A DNA stretch of 64,000 bases from Rhexocercosporidium sp. MPI-PUGE-AT-0058 (GCA_020746875.1 JAGTJL010000023.1:496001-560000), one strand, 5' to 3'. Shown: positions 52,913-64,000, numbered from the stretch's first letter. The notes: a model not told the origin generated them from the sequence alone. Numbers and translations: made by a program.

Positions 52913-53074
52913 TTCTTTATCTTCGCTTTCTTTGCAGTCCTTTTCTTTAAGGGTAAATGTAAATAATATAAATGTGTTAATAATATTACTCTATAGGCTA
53001 AGTACTTAACCTTTAGTTAAGAAGGTTAATATAATATACGTGAGTCGGTACTTTTAACGAAAAGGTACTTAAAG

Positions 53075-53555
53075 TATTACGGTCCGTATATTTACTTAAT
53101 ATAAATATAATAAGTTATATTAATTTTAATAATTAAAAAGTAAATATATTACGTATAATAAAATAAACAATAACTAATATAATTAAAATATTATTTTTAA
53201 TTAAGTATAAAACTCTTATTTAATAATAGACGTGTCAGTCTTTTATAAAACCTTCGTTTCCTTTAGGACCGCTAAAACCGCTAGACCTTTAACGGTCCAC
53301 CGGTCCTAGCAGTCGTTACGTAAGGGGGTCGCGTAATTTAAAGGCCTATTTGTCTTTTAATCGTTTATTAATAATAACATTTATATAATATATAACTTAT
53401 AAAATCCTAAGTATTAAAGTCTCTTAAAAGAATGCTTTTAAAAGTAATACTCTCTTAATATACTTCTCTTAAAAGCCTTACCCTTTTAAGCCTATAGTCC
53501 TGAATACTACGCTGTCCCGGGGTCCAGTGTCACGGGACGCGGGGCGTTCGTAACA
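53075..53555 (-). repeat. 5' LTR of chromovirus copy 2
   Basis: 481 bp, ending GGCGTTCGTAACA (unmutated form of the terminus), followed by the target duplication TAATT. Its outer 120 bp are GC-richer than those of the other three LTRs, so it has escaped part of the mutation. Confidence 0.95.
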
Positions 53556-53560
53556 TAATT

Positions 53561-53984
53561 GTGGCTAAGATCGTCTGAGGAAGTAATAAGGGTTATTTTA
53601 GTATTTATAAATTTAGTTTTATAAGCTTAATTAATAAGAGCGACGTAGTATGTATCGATATTAAGGTTAAAGTAAGCGTTATGTTAATCTTTTGGAGCGT
53701 TAATAAAAAAGAGCGGATAATATTTTAAAGCGTATATATAAGACTCGTGGTTAACGTATAAAACACTTAGTATTTAGCTTTAAAACTTAAAATATTATAT
53801 ACACTCGTTTTTAACCGTTTTAAAACCGCTGGCATTTATAATATTATATGTCTTTTTAATAATATTATAAAAATAAACGATAAAGAGGATATAAGGTTCT
53901 TCGCATACGAACTCTTAAATAGACAATCGAATCTCTTTTAGTAGGCGAGGGAAAGGGCGGAATTCTAATTGTAATATTATTATT
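53561..53984. other. Decayed sequence, nothing recognised
   Basis: TA-rich sequence right of chromovirus copy 2 with no gene or repeat match recognised. Confidence 0.4.
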
Positions 53985-55043
53985 AAAGATGAAGCGGTTG
54001 CGACGGGAGAGCTGCGCTTATATGTCGCAACTTATACGTGTCTCGAGAATTAATAAGTCTTTTTATTTATAACGTATATAAGACTGCTTAAACTTATAAA
54101 GTAAATAGGAGAGATATTACGTTATAAGAAAATTCTTTACTTATTCCTGCAATTCATAATATTAATACCTTAGGCATATAATATTCTGCTTTAACTAACG
54201 TGACTAAAGTCCTCGTTAATTTACTTAGCGTATTTTAAACTTAATAAATAAATTTTTATAAATTTAAGTCTTAAAACTTTAAGGGTATAATCTTTTTAAA
54301 TTAAAAGCTTTGTGCTTTCTTTATATTATTAAGCCACTCCTACGCTAAAATCGGCCGCTTATTTTGTCATTTAATAGAGAAGATATAAGCATTAAGTCTT
54401 TATAATTTATTTAAATGAATTATTTACTTTTAATTACACTAAATAATATATTATATAAGGTTAAGTTACACTTATCTAAGTGCCTGATATGACTTCTAAA
54501 GGTCTAGGTAATTACTTTTATTAATAATATAAGTATATATTATTAATTAACCTTCTTGCCTAAATAATATAAGCGGGTTGTATTTTAAGTATTTTTATTA
54601 AGTTTTTTAAAAGTGCGAACTAAGTTCGGAATATTACTTTAAACCCTTTTAACCGTCTTCTTGCGTTTCTTAAATAAGGGCCGTAAAGCGTCGCTTTTAA
54701 AGAATATTTTATAATTCTTAATTACTTTAATAATTACTTAATTAAGATTAACCTTAATAGCTTAATCTTTAACTAAAAGACCGTTTATGCGCTGCTTTGC
54801 GTTGCGGATGACTATAAGACCGTAGTTTTACTTATTGTTTTACTAAGGAATAGGTTAAATATTAAGTTAATATACGGCGATGTCTTGTGGAGTTTGCTTA
54901 CGGCTTTAATATATTTAAACCTTAAGTCTTTGAATTCAGCTTATAATAAGTTAATAACGTCTTTAAATTTATTTAAATTTATATACCTTTATTAACCGCC
55001 GGACTAAAGTAGACTTATCTTTATTGAATTGTAATGGTATATT
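53985..55043 (+). pseudogene. Unrecognised coding-like relic
   Basis: One plus-strand phase stays protein-like for about 350 codons when RIP-type stops are ignored: GCDGRAALICRNLYVSRELI at 53999, then NRRDITL, stop, ENSLLIPAIHNINTLG, later KDRLCAALRCG and RRCLVEFAYGFNIF. The segment at 54.09-54.20 kb is shared with 35.54-35.64 kb, so the source is probably repeated. No domain recognised; it may be a transposon relic. The many stops mean the frame itself is not proven. Confidence 0.28.
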
Positions 55044-55160
55044 TTTTTTTTATTTATTAATTTTAAGTAAAGTAAAGTAGTTAATAATAATATTTAGCGA
55101 GCAAATAAATACTTACGACCTTTTGAAATCGTTTATACTCTTATAATTAATCTCTTTCCT

Positions 55161-55613
55161 TTAGCGGCTAAAAGGTATTAAAATTAATATAACCTTATTG
55201 TTTGCATTTTTCTTATAAAATAAAATATTAATATTAAAATATATAAAGACAGGCTTATTAATCATCTCGAGAGTAACACGAATGTCCCAGTAGTTGAGCC
55301 ATTCCCTAAAGCGTAGCCTGTCGAATACGCCACCTAAAAGTTTAATAGTATTATTCACGATAATAAACCGTTTTCGCCGAGTGAGTGCTTGCCGAGCACG
55401 TGGCCTGACCCTTTTATAACGCGATCGAGAGCAGTATTTAAGTAGCCTCGCGGTATAAGTTCTTAAATAGCTAGCTAAATATCGACTAACTTTTTTTAAA
55501 CCGTACTTTACTCGTAGGTTTAAGACCTCTCTTAATAGTGCGATTTGCGATTCAAGCGAGTCTAGAGGTGGGAAAGATAAGGTTTCCCTTCCTCGACTAA
55601 TAGCCTCACTTAC
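55161..55613 (-). pseudogene. Open basic frame in a low-RIP patch
   Basis: The minus strand is open for 150 codons between TAA at 55616 and the stop at 55161. It reads Arg/Leu-rich sequence (ISRGRETLSFPPLDSLESQ, then YGLKKVSRYLASYLRTY, KLLGGVFDRLRFREWLNYW), with no ATG in the open part. It lies in a patch (55.26-55.62 kb) with more normal composition. Probably an internal exon or fragment of a larger gene. No family recognised. Confidence 0.3.
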
Positions 55614-55616
55614 TTA

Positions 55617-56320
55617 TCGATATGCTGTCGAAACTTTAAGAAGCCGTATTTATAAGGAAATATATAGTTATAAGAATAGTTTTTATTTAATAAAGCTTTT
55701 ACGGATTATATTATAAATAAACGATATGTAAAAGAAAAAGAAATAATATAATATAAATAAAAGCTTAAATTTTTTTAAACGAGTATTATAAGTTAAAGAC
55801 GCCTCGCTACTTTTTATTCCTTTTAATAACGACGAGCCCGAGACAATTTCGTATAATACTTTTAAATGTCCTTAATAACCTACTTAAAATTATTAATCGT
55901 TTTACTTATTATATTTATTTTAAATAAAAGGTATTTATTTATAAAACGGCCCTAGTAATTAGTGTTTTTAGGCTTTTTATTATTACGACTTTTAATTTAC
56001 TTAATTAAACGCTTAAGAACTTTAATTATATGTCCTATATAAATACCTTAAAGTTAATTTAATTGCCTTTAAAGTCGAGACAAGCGAGTAAATTGTCGAG
56101 TAAAACTAAAATTATTACTATTGTCGTTATATTCAGACTTTATGTCTTTATTTCTTCTTATAATTTTACGAATGTAATTTAATACCTTATTATTATTAAA
56201 TTCGTCGATTACAATCGGCTGCGTTAAGCCGTTAATATTAGCGATTTACTTATTATTAAAGTCCTTAATTATAATAGCCTGTATTAGTTTACTAATAGTA
56301 AGGCTTTAGGGCATTTTCAC
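55617..56320. other. Decayed sequence, nothing recognised
   Basis: TA-rich. No coding frame or repeat supported between the basic frame and the repeat-containing gene. Confidence 0.4.
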
Positions 56321-57208
56321 TTAAGGTCCTTCCTTATTAAGCTCAAAGTATATATCTTCCTCTTTTTTTATAATAATCGTATTATAGTCGACATTCCCTA
56401 TCGAGATACTTATTACGCTAAGTTCCTCGCCGTCTGTCTCTTCTATAAGTATTAATATAGCTTTATTTATCGCTACTATCGCACTGTCTTCGTTAATTAT
56501 AGTGTCGGACGCGAGGTCTAAGATATTAACGTAAGTCAAGGCCTCCTCGCGAATCGACGTCTTTATATCACCGGGGATAGTCTCTTTAATAATATTGGCT
56601 AGAGTTACATCCTCGGCTATATTCTCGCTCGGTTAGCCTACGTCGTTAATGGGAGTAGAGGATCGGATGCCGCCGGGGATGGTCTCTTTAATAATAGTGG
56701 CTGGAGCTGCATCCTCGGCTGTATCCTTGCTCGGTTGGCCTGCGTCGTCAATAGGAGTGGAGGATCGGATGCCGCCGGGGATGGTCTCTTCGATGACAGT
56801 GGCTGGAGCTGCAGCCTTAGCTGCATCCTTGCTCGGTTGGCCTGCGTTATTAATAGGAGTAGAGGATCGGATGCCACCGGGGATAGTCTCTTTAATAATA
56901 CTGGCTAGAGTTATATTCTCGCTTAATGCTGCGAAATCACCCGTGGGCGGGGTATCGTTTATAATACTGGCTGGAGTTAGGGCTATGTCCTCGCGCCTGG
57001 AGCCGGCTATTATTTTATTTATTATAATTATATTAACGTTTATTATATATAACGGTCCATTCGTAATAATACCCTTGCTTATGTCGATATTAAGAGTCGG
57101 GAAAGTCATATTAATGGACACGGCGAGGAGGTAATGGAGCGCATTATTAATAAGCTGGCCCTTTTATAATTTAAATTGACGAGTAAAACTAAAATCGTAG
57201 GTAGGCAT
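56321..57208 (-). pseudogene. Gene with 34-residue repeats, nearly open
   Basis: Frame from ATG 57208 (MPTYDFSFTRQFKL) to TAA 56321, 295 codons, with only two internal stops (one TAA near residue 15 and a TAG at 56633), both at plausible Gln codons. Residues about 105-215 hold tandem copies of a 34-residue unit with core ETIPGGIRSSTPIDDAGQPS and an acidic/Ala-rich spacer (KDTAEDAAPAT). The C-terminal part is acidic (EETDGEELSV, KKEEDIYFELNKEGP). No signal peptide or known domain. The unit count probably varies between strains. Function unknown. Confidence 0.5.
56569..56976 (-). repeat. 102-bp coding minisatellite, about 4 units
   Basis: The word CCGGGGAT recurs at 56571, 56673, 56775 and 56877, an exact 102-bp period. 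Units are in frame with the minus-strand gene (34 codons each). The two central units are the least mutated. Confidence 0.88.
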
Positions 57209-58340
57209 AACGAATAAATTAATTAAGCTTAATAATAATAATAATTAAGTTAAAAGTAAAAGAAAGAGAAAAGAAGAAAAATAAAGAATTAAAGATTTAT
57301 AGGTAAAACAAAGGCTTATATATATATACTCGACTTTAGCGCATATTTTAAAGGTCACGTTAATAATATTTTATTATTTTATATATATACTTTATTAAAG
57401 AAGATATTAATAAGGGAAATCTATTAAGTGTATTGCGCCCCCGCTTTTTATTTATATTATATATATAAAAGGCTAATCCAGTTATAATAAGGGTAAAGTG
57501 GCGCTATACTACGGCTTCTTTAGTGGTTTTGACTTAAACTTAATTAATTATTTATACGCGTAAAAAGAAAAGGAAAATATACTTATTTTAAAACTTTCCG
57601 AAATATTTAAATGTCTTAATACTTTATACGTTCTCTTTTACGTGCTTATAGTAGTCGGTTATAATAGGAGCCTAATGTTAATAAGGACTTAAATATCGAT
57701 AGTATTATTAACGCTAACATTAAGAATCTGGGGTACGTCATAATAATAACCTCTCGCGTCGCAGCCGGCTTAGAGGCAAAAATTAAGCATTTCTATACTT
57801 ACTTTTATTCTGGCTCGATTTCGGTCTCTTTAAGAATTTATATAGTATCCTAATATAGCTAAATAGCTTTTACGTATCCTCGTATTACACGCGAGACTTA
57901 TAAAAATAAGTTCTGTCGGTTATTATTATTTTTACATATATATAATAAATAAATTCTTATAAACGGAAAGGGGTAAAAAGGTAGACTTTTAGATATTAAC
58001 GTTCGGTTATTTAAGCGAAGCCCTTAATCGCTAAGTAAAAAAGGTGTAGCTTGCTCTTAATTTAAATTAATTACTTAATAAAACACCTTATATCTCAGAC
58101 AATAGAAAAATTTAAGCTTTAAGGTTTAATTAACTAAACCTCTTTAGGACGTGGTAAATTAATTGCGGAGGTTTCCTTAGAAAATGAGGTTAAACGGCGT
58201 AAGAGTTTAAGGTAAATGTAAATAATAAGTAAATAGTTAAAGTATAATGTAAATGAATGCTACCGAAAATAGTAGGCTTATTAAACGCTTCTTCTTACAT
58301 AGGTTATTTAGGGACAATGCGACTAAAAGCGGCTGCGACG
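57209..58340. other. Decayed sequence, nothing recognised
   Basis: TA-rich stretch upstream of the repeat gene. Its promoter should be here, but no element could be picked out. No other coding region supported. Confidence 0.4.
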
Positions 58341-58351
58341 GATCTCCTATC

Positions 58352-59700
58352 TCACCCTTGACGACGTCGCTTTTTACTTACGCTCTTTATATTAAAGTCT
58401 AAAACAGCTCTAACTCCTAGCCGCTCGAGGTCTGCCTTTAGACAGTCCTTTTGCGCCTCGACTTCGCGTATATCCCGTCTCAGCTCATTAATTTTGACTA
58501 ACGCAAGAAAACAGAAGAGCGTATCCTTGGACGAAGGTCTTTATATGTCTGGAAGTCTAGACTAATTCCACATCCCTTACCCTGGCAAATGGTTTATGTA
58601 GCATGGCATGCTTTAATTACTTGTGGGAGGCGTAACTCCCGGCAAGCGCACTAGTACTCGACTTGTGTCAGGGGGAGGTTGGAGATAAAATGACGGTTTC
58701 TTGTATTCTTTATAGGTGGTAGTTTTCCCCTTGCTGTTTGCTTTGGGTTTAAGCTGTTAAATCCATAGAGTTAGACCGTCTCACCGCTTTTAAAGGACGA
58801 GGATTAAGATCTTAAAGTAAGACAGTAGATAGACATAGTTCCTTTAAGCTATGGTTATGAAATATATACTGGGTATCGCTTATAATAGCATTTTGCGCAT
58901 TGATGACCCTTACCTCCAGTCTTACACTGGTAGGAGCAGTAGAAGAGTCTCCGTCTCATTGTTACTTCCCGTAGCAGATACTTTGCCGGCGGTATCCCCT
59001 TCGATTCTCTGCTTAGCCTCTGGTTAAGTTTTAGCTTCTTCTTTAGGACATTAATATCCTCGCTACTATGGATCCCAATCTCTGCCATGAGTTTACTAGC
59101 GAACTGAGTCTGTCATTGGGGTGCCTATGGGTTTTCCTTCGTCTAAGGTATTGTAATATGCTGACAGCCATAAAGAATGGATAGCCTCGACCTGCTTAAA
59201 GCGCCACGAAAACGAAGGTCTATAAATCAGCTTGGAAATTCCTTAAAACGTGCAGAAATAGAGCGTGCGGCAGAGAACTAATAGGCGATGCGGCCTTGAG
59301 TGGCTCTAAGCGCCTTAATGTAATATGCATTATTTAATAGCATTCAATTGACTGTATCCTATAACTCCTTCCATTTCTTCACTTCCTTCGCAAGGCGATC
59401 TTGATTCTGGTGCCAGAGAGGACCTAAAAGTGCTAAATACACGTTGTCGGCTCGCCATTTGGCTTGTCTGGCTTACTCATCTCAAGCCAACGACGGCATT
59501 GGGCCTCTTGGCCCTTCTAACATTTTCCATCCCACTGAATTTTGCGTTCACATAAAGTGCAGCGTCTGCTATCCCGTAACCTTATTCCCTTTTCGACGTA
59601 TCCCCTACTCTTAGCTCGCTCTTCCCGATCAAGTTTCATTTGGTCCATCTGAATCGAAAGATCTAGAAACTCGTCGTCTCCACCCGGTTTGGTCAACTGA
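58352..59700 (-). pseudogene. Zinc-ribbon/coiled-coil gene pieces
   Basis: The minus strand is coding-like in three blocks in three different phases. About 59.69-59.45 kb: TKPGGDDEFLDLSIQMDQ, then a CxxC pair (RRCTLCERKIQWDGKC). About 59.46-58.86 kb: YLALLGPLWHQNQDRLAKEVKKWK, ISARFKEF, then MAEIGIHSSEDINVLKKKL and a second Cys-rich part (YCSYQCKTGG, HQCAKC). About 58.55-58.35 kb: FCFLALVKINELRRDI, DCLKADLERL, ending KKRRRQG, TGA. The phase changes could be introns or frameshifts. Some TAG/TAA stops are RIP-type, but mutation is light. Two CxxC pairs plus a C-terminal coiled coil suggest a zinc-binding protein. I recall related sequences in fungi without assigned function. Confidence 0.45.
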
Positions 59701-59716
59701 CGGACAAGAGAAGTAT

Positions 59717-60256
59717 CAAGGTACGGCTCGGATTAGGCTGAAGGTACTCCATTTCCCACAAAATGAATCCCGAGGACTAGACCAGGAGAACCTCGAGAGA
59801 CTAAAGGGGTACTTTCAGAAGGGACAATGTGACCGAGTGGAGAGAAATTACATTCTTACTGTCATAAATCTCAACTTTCAGAGGTGCTTCGAGATTCCAA
59901 GGTCTCGGCAAGAAAGCTTAGCCTAGTTAGAGCGCGCGCCACGGGCCGGAGAGGAGCAAGCGGGGACCGAAGTAGATATGTGGGAACCAAGCAGATAAGA
60001 ACAAGAGAGACAGGCATCACTGGACGATCCCAATAATGCACGAGAGGGGGTTGCCTCTTCACAGCCAACAGCGAGAGACTAGAGACCAGGTAGTTCATTG
60101 CTATTAAGAGAATCATCGCGGATGGGCTTACTAGCACGAGGCCAGGCTACCCAAGATCTGGAAGACCTTGTTCACTCGTACCGGGAGCTAATTGATACAG
60201 ACAATATCGATGCCAATAGAAACAGGGACGAGCACCACCAGGCTCCGGACAAATAG
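59717..60256 (+). pseudogene. DUF3723-like N-terminal fragment
   Basis: Plus-strand frame in one phase with three internal stops. It reads IRLKVLHFPQNESRGLDQEN, then LERLKGYFQKGQCDRVE, and farther on RGQATQDLEDLVHSYRELI and DANRNRDEHHQAPDK, TAG. The opening pattern (LKVL, P, LD..N...LKG.F..GQC.R) is like that of DUF3723-family proteins, which are frequent in Fusarium and other ascomycetes and of unknown function. The downstream part enters RIP-mutated sequence and is lost. It is divergent from the minus-strand gene at 58.35-59.70 kb, only about 20 bp away, so one of the two may be an inverted part of the other's original gene. Family assignment from memory of the motif only. Confidence 0.45.
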
Positions 60257-61146
60257 CTGTAGATACTGTACTGTTTGCGGCTTCTACAGTACGTATTGAG
60301 TTCAAAATGCACAAGCGAGACACTTGGAGGACCGTCGGCAGTCTCTTAAATAAACTCAGTGAAGAAGATAATAATTATTTTATTTAATGTATTCAGTAGT
60401 ATAATAGCCTTAAATAATGTTTAATTCCCCCTTTGTTTTTAATAAAAGTATTGTAAGCTAACCCTGCCTTTATATAACTTATTTAAGTAATTTTTTTTTT
60501 AATTAACCTTAAGCTGAGCTCTTTATACGACTACAGGAGTAGCTGAAGATAGTGTTGGAATAGTAGTAGAAGTGCGGAGTCGACTCGAGGCAGTCAAGCA
60601 GCTTATATCCCAATACATTAGCAAGTAGTCAGTGCTGAGCTCTCCGTTTAATATAGTACCAGAAGTCTTTACTATACTAAAGTCTATTTATTTATATGTG
60701 GATGCTAAATCTCAAGTGCTTATATTATGGGTTGTCTATTATATTCTTAAATTAATATTAGCTTTGGCTTCGAATACGAAATAAGTTTAATATCTGCTCT
60801 GTTAAAAGTCTTTGTTTTCTTGTACTTAAAGAAGCATATTCAAATAAGAACTAGGACCTCGCTTGAATAGGGGTTCGCTTAAACCTTGGACATACGTAAA
60901 AAAGATAAACTTTTAGCGGCTGAATTTAGGCATATAGAAATCTCGCCTCGTAATAGTCTAATGAGGTCTTAACAAAGCAAATCCTTCGAACCCTATTGTA
61001 TTTAATAATATAAATTTAATATTTAAATTATGTATTACCTTATCTTATTTATTTAAGCGTGTTTTCTTTTACCTTAGTTAATTAAGGCTTTTAAGTACCT
61101 TTAAAATATATTGCCGTTATTTTCGGACAGTTTTTTTTATAAATAA
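60257..61146. other. Mixed-composition spacer, nothing recognised
   Basis: Partly less mutated (60.5-60.65 kb) but without a supported frame, repeat or RNA gene. Confidence 0.4.
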
Positions 61147-61938
61147 TATATAATTATTACACGTAATACCCCACTTCTTTTGGGCGATACCCTTAAGTGT
61201 TTTATAAGCAGTGACGATGTCGCTTATATACCGCTAATATTTCCCGGATTTTAAAAACTTCCCCTCGAACTATAAAATGAAATTTAAAACATAGCGATAC
61301 CCTGCCGTTTAATTATTATTATCTCGAAATTAAACCCGGAACATTTTACTAGCGAAGTAGAAATCTAAATAGAGTCAGTTATAATTCGAAGCGTATGTTA
61401 AGAGTCTCGAAGGAAAGCTTTAAGAAGATATTAAATAGTTACTTTTTTTAATAAAAGTTTCTCTTTTATATATATCGACTGGTCTCGAGATACTATCTTT
61501 TTAAATCTTTTTAAGGAATATATAAGTATCGACAGGATAGTAAGCGTCTTTAGCACAGCTTTTCGATCGATATAAACCCTTATAGTTAAGATAAGAGCAT
61601 ATTATTTTTAGGGCCTTATTACGTTCTTAAGGCAGTTTAACGAGCTTTAAAAGCTTATTTTTGTCGACGAACTTAAGCATTTACCTTCTTTATATATTAC
61701 GAATGCGAGCTTATACTTAATAAATCTTAGCATATGGGGTTTTATTAAAGGAAATCTGACGGAGTTCTCTAAAAGCCATGAATTTTTTGGAAAAGGGACC
61801 TAGATTAAACTAGCGGAATTAAAAGAGCTTAAACTGGTTAGTGTTAAGTAGTAGGAAATGTCTATCGAAAAAATTTCTTTTATTAAACGATTAATAGAAC
61901 GGGGAGAAAAGTACTTTTTATTATTTTTACTCACTTAA
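61147..61938 (+). pseudogene. 2EXR-domain protein relic B
   Basis: Plus-strand frame with RIP-type stops. Near 61249 it reads F, stop, KLPLEL, stop, NEI, stop, NIAIPCRLIIII, the F-x-x-LPxELR-x-IW-x-x-x-x-P-R pattern of 2EXR proteins. Then come VC, stop, ESRRKALRRY and IYIDWSRDTIFLNLF near 61.46 kb, FRSI near 61.57 kb, and a Leu-rich C-terminal part (ELKHLPSLYITNASLYLINL) ending EKYFLLFLLT, TAA at 61936. It aligns along its length with relic A at 22674-23420. Start codon not found; the frame is open back to TAA 61144. Function of the family unknown. Confidence 0.65.
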
Positions 61939-62365
61939 GCTAGAAATTCGACTTTTCTGCCAGGCTTAGCCAATGCATTTATTTTCGCATGAAACATGTA
62001 AATAAGAACGGAATATGGAGATAACTATATTTCGGAAGCATTGTTAAGTAATATATAAGCCTCCTTGTATCTTTGATCCTTAAGCCCATAGAAGTAAAAC
62101 TCCCTACTATCCGGTAATACTATTCCGCCGGCATTATTATAAGTGTGGATTAGTGTACCAGCTGCATGCGAAGGTGCATCCAGTTAAGTGCTCATTTTGC
62201 CTTAAATGAAACTTATTGCCACTCACTCTTTATTATTATAACTATAGGGCAAGTTTGATTTATTTCGTGGGACCGTATTCCCGAAATTCATATTATATAT
62301 AACGCTTATTATATGGATTGGCCGTAGGTTCGGCTTAATTAATGGTCGTGAGACTAATAGTAGGT
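61939..62365. other. Spacer, nothing recognised
   Basis: No supported gene between the 2EXR relic and the end of the DNA transposon. Confidence 0.4.
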
Positions 62366-62470
62366 GTTGACTACCACACTTTCACCTCCGTGAAAGTAGG
62401 AGAAAGCGAGTTGTCCCCGGCAAGCGAGTTATCCCCGCTCGCACCAAAATTTGTATAGTAAAAAAGACAA
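62366..62470. repeat. Subterminal repeats of the pogo-like element
   Basis: Contains a perfect short hairpin ACTTTCAC-CTCC-GTGAAAGT (about 62377-62400) followed by two direct copies of GCGAGTTRTCCCCG (about 62408 and 62427) and GCTCGCACCAAAATTTG. Lying 60 bp past the transposase stop, this is likely the 3' inverted-terminal region of the element. The other end is outside the window, so the limit cannot be fixed. Confidence 0.5.
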
Positions 62471-62527
62471 CCACGCAAGACAGGATAACTTAAATTCTCG
62501 CGCATTTAATATAAATTAATTATCTAA

Positions 62528-64000
62528 TTAATAGAATCGTACAAAGTCGTCCTGCCCTTGAATTAAGTTAATTAAAGCCACAGATCTAGCTAGAGATTGG
62601 CATACGGCCATTCCGTCTCCAATATCTTGATCTCTTATTACTTCTTCTATCTCTTCCTTTATAATTAATCTACTTAAAGGCGACGATAGTAGCACTATAT
62701 CTTCAATATCGCTATCGTCGGATGACCTAATTTGTATTACTACTAATAGATTTTAGTATATTCTGAAGGTACGCTCTATTTCTAGGATTTAAGGGTTAAT
62801 TAGTATATCCCTTGCGTAATCGACCAACGTTTTCCCAGTCTCTGATTCCAAAGCTAACTTCTCATGTGCTACTGCGTCTTAAAATAGTAGTAATCTCATA
62901 GAATCCCTCTCTTTCTCTTCGTTAGTTGGTGCCTTCTCTCGATCTCGAATTAGAAGTAATAGCTCTGCAAAAATAGTCGTAATAGTACTTGCTTTTAAGA
63001 GAGCCTCTTGAGTCAATAGCTCTTTCCTCCTTACTTTTTCAGCCCTTCGGTCGAATACTCTTTCGTCATATCTCTCTTTTTTGATCTTATTGATTTCGGC
63101 CCGGAGCTTTCCACAAGCACTTTTATATGCTCTCTCCCGCATTTCTACCTCCTTAGCTTGAATCTTTTGCAATACGACAGATGCAAGTAAAGAACCACCT
63201 TTTTATAAACTCACACGAGAAGTGAGCTTCTTTTTATAGACTTCTACCTGCGTTGCACGTGCCTGAAGCACCTCTGCTTCTTCGAGACTTACACGATATA
63301 AAGCTTAATCGTTAGCTTTCCTCGTCTACTGGAAATTAGCGCGAGTTAGAGAGGAGACAGCGGCTATAATCTTCTCGTCTATTTCTTCCCAGGCATGCCT
63401 TAAATCTGCGTACGTCTCAAGCATACGACAGTTTGCTAGATCAGTTGATTCCGAAGGAAATGCAAGTAAAGTCTGCTCGTCCTCTTTTGTACTATTTCCA
63501 TCGGACTCAATATTAGAGTCAGTTAAGACCTCGCCATATTCAAGAGTCTCTAAATCTCTTTTTGTCTTCCGGCCATACTCCTTAACCTTTTGCTTGATCT
63601 TTTTAAAGCTTAATAGCCATATACCGGAGTCGCGAAAAGCATATTTAATAATCGAAACCGTGAAAGTAGCGTCCCGAATCTTTAGTAAATCTCCAAGAAA
63701 GTATAATAGGTTATACTCTAGCTTGAACGATCGAATAGCGTTCTATAAGCATTATTATTAATTTTGTTTCCACGTACAGAAACAACCTACGTCAAGTAGC
63801 TAAAATAAGTGCGTTTGATAAGACGGAAATTTGACGAGCCATATCTTATAAGTCTTTGCTTTTAAAATAAACTGCGTTGCCTTATAATAAACCTGGCTAT
63901 CTAAAAGTAGTATTACCCACTCAGATTCTGGTATTTAGCCGGTATACTTAATGAAATAGTTTAGCCACGCTAATATAATTCTATCGTTTATATAACTAGA
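62528..64000 (-). pseudogene. pogo/Fot1-type DDE transposase, 3' half
   Basis: Continues beyond the window edge at 64000; one phase throughout to TAA at 62528. The DDE_1-type catalytic domain is partly present: RIILAWLNYF, then ESEWVILLLDSQ with the second catalytic Asp, FPSYQTHLF, stop, LLDVGCF with the third Asp in the LDVG context typical of pogo transposases, then TFTVSIIKYAFRDSGIW. Stops (for example three TAA in QNQQQ-like sequence) are RIP-type. The last 300 residues are helical and charged: a 97-codon open part (62879-63172, QKIQAKEVEMRERAY, INKIKKERYDERV) plus an acidic tail. The enzyme would cut and paste the element at TA sites. Light mutation suggests it is younger than most repeats here. 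Confidence 0.8.

Noticed and set aside
56569..56976. CRISPR-like 102-bp array
   Set aside because: The period is a multiple of three and continues an open protein frame, so it is a coding minisatellite.
56649..57134. 161-codon plus-strand frame
   Set aside because: Shadow of the minus-strand repeat gene. The minus strand has a matching ATG and a longer frame with only two stops.
59871..60137. 88-codon minus-strand frame
   Set aside because: Opposite the DUF3723-like plus-strand frame, which has clear motif similarity.

Overview
The window looks like an AT-rich, repeat-filled compartment of a filamentous ascomycete genome (Pezizomycotina) that has undergone repeat-induced point mutation (RIP). 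No bacterial-style gene organisation, tRNA or rRNA gene was seen. Almost every recognisable coding region is broken by TAA, TAG or TGA codons at places where the protein family has Gln, Trp or Arg. Many remaining changes are Asp to Asn, Cys to Tyr or Glu to Lys. These are the products of C-to-T and G-to-A transitions. I therefore annotate most genes as pseudogenes. Genus and species cannot be told from what I see.

Layout. 1-2,500: relic of an unrecognised gene split by a Copia solo LTR (1195-1581). 2999-9923: full-length 6,925-bp Ty3/Gypsy chromovirus on the plus strand. 10010-22114: a second, 12.1-kb Gypsy family on the minus strand with an extra open reading frame (ORF) after pol. 22674-23420: relic of a 2EXR-type gene. 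23.4-28.4 kb: nothing firm. 28.4-33.4 kb: host-gene block with a GH18 chitinase relic, a small minus-strand ORF with 15-bp repeats, and a large HET-domain plus ankyrin gene relic. 33.4-40 kb: decayed sequence with long frames I cannot name. 40495-53555: second copy of the chromovirus, on the minus strand, with a nearly intact-looking Copia element (46545-52675) inserted in its gag. 53.6-58.3 kb: decayed sequence plus a minus-strand gene with a 102-bp coding minisatellite. 58.3-60.3 kb: less mutated block with DUF3723-like and zinc-ribbon-like gene pieces. 61.1-61.9 kb: a second 2EXR relic. 62.4-64 kb: 3' half of a pogo/Fot1-type DDE transposase gene, cut by the window end.

The best-supported structural facts are exact. 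The three full-length LTR elements have equal-length LTR pairs (481, 217 and 427 bp). Target-site duplications (TSDs) are visible for both chromovirus copies (GTCCT; TAATT), the Copia element (GAAGT) and the solo LTR (CTGTT). Removing the Copia insertion and its TSD from chromovirus copy 2 leaves 6,925 bp, identical in length to copy 1. The most interesting biology is an antisense gene at the 3' end of the chromovirus. It would have encoded a Zn2Cys6-spaced cysteine cluster plus a coiled coil, and all six cysteines now read Tyr in both copies. The host-gene set (HET-ankyrin, GH18 chitinase, two 2EXR paralogues, DUF3723-like) is typical of fast-evolving multicopy fungal families, which would make its members RIP targets themselves.
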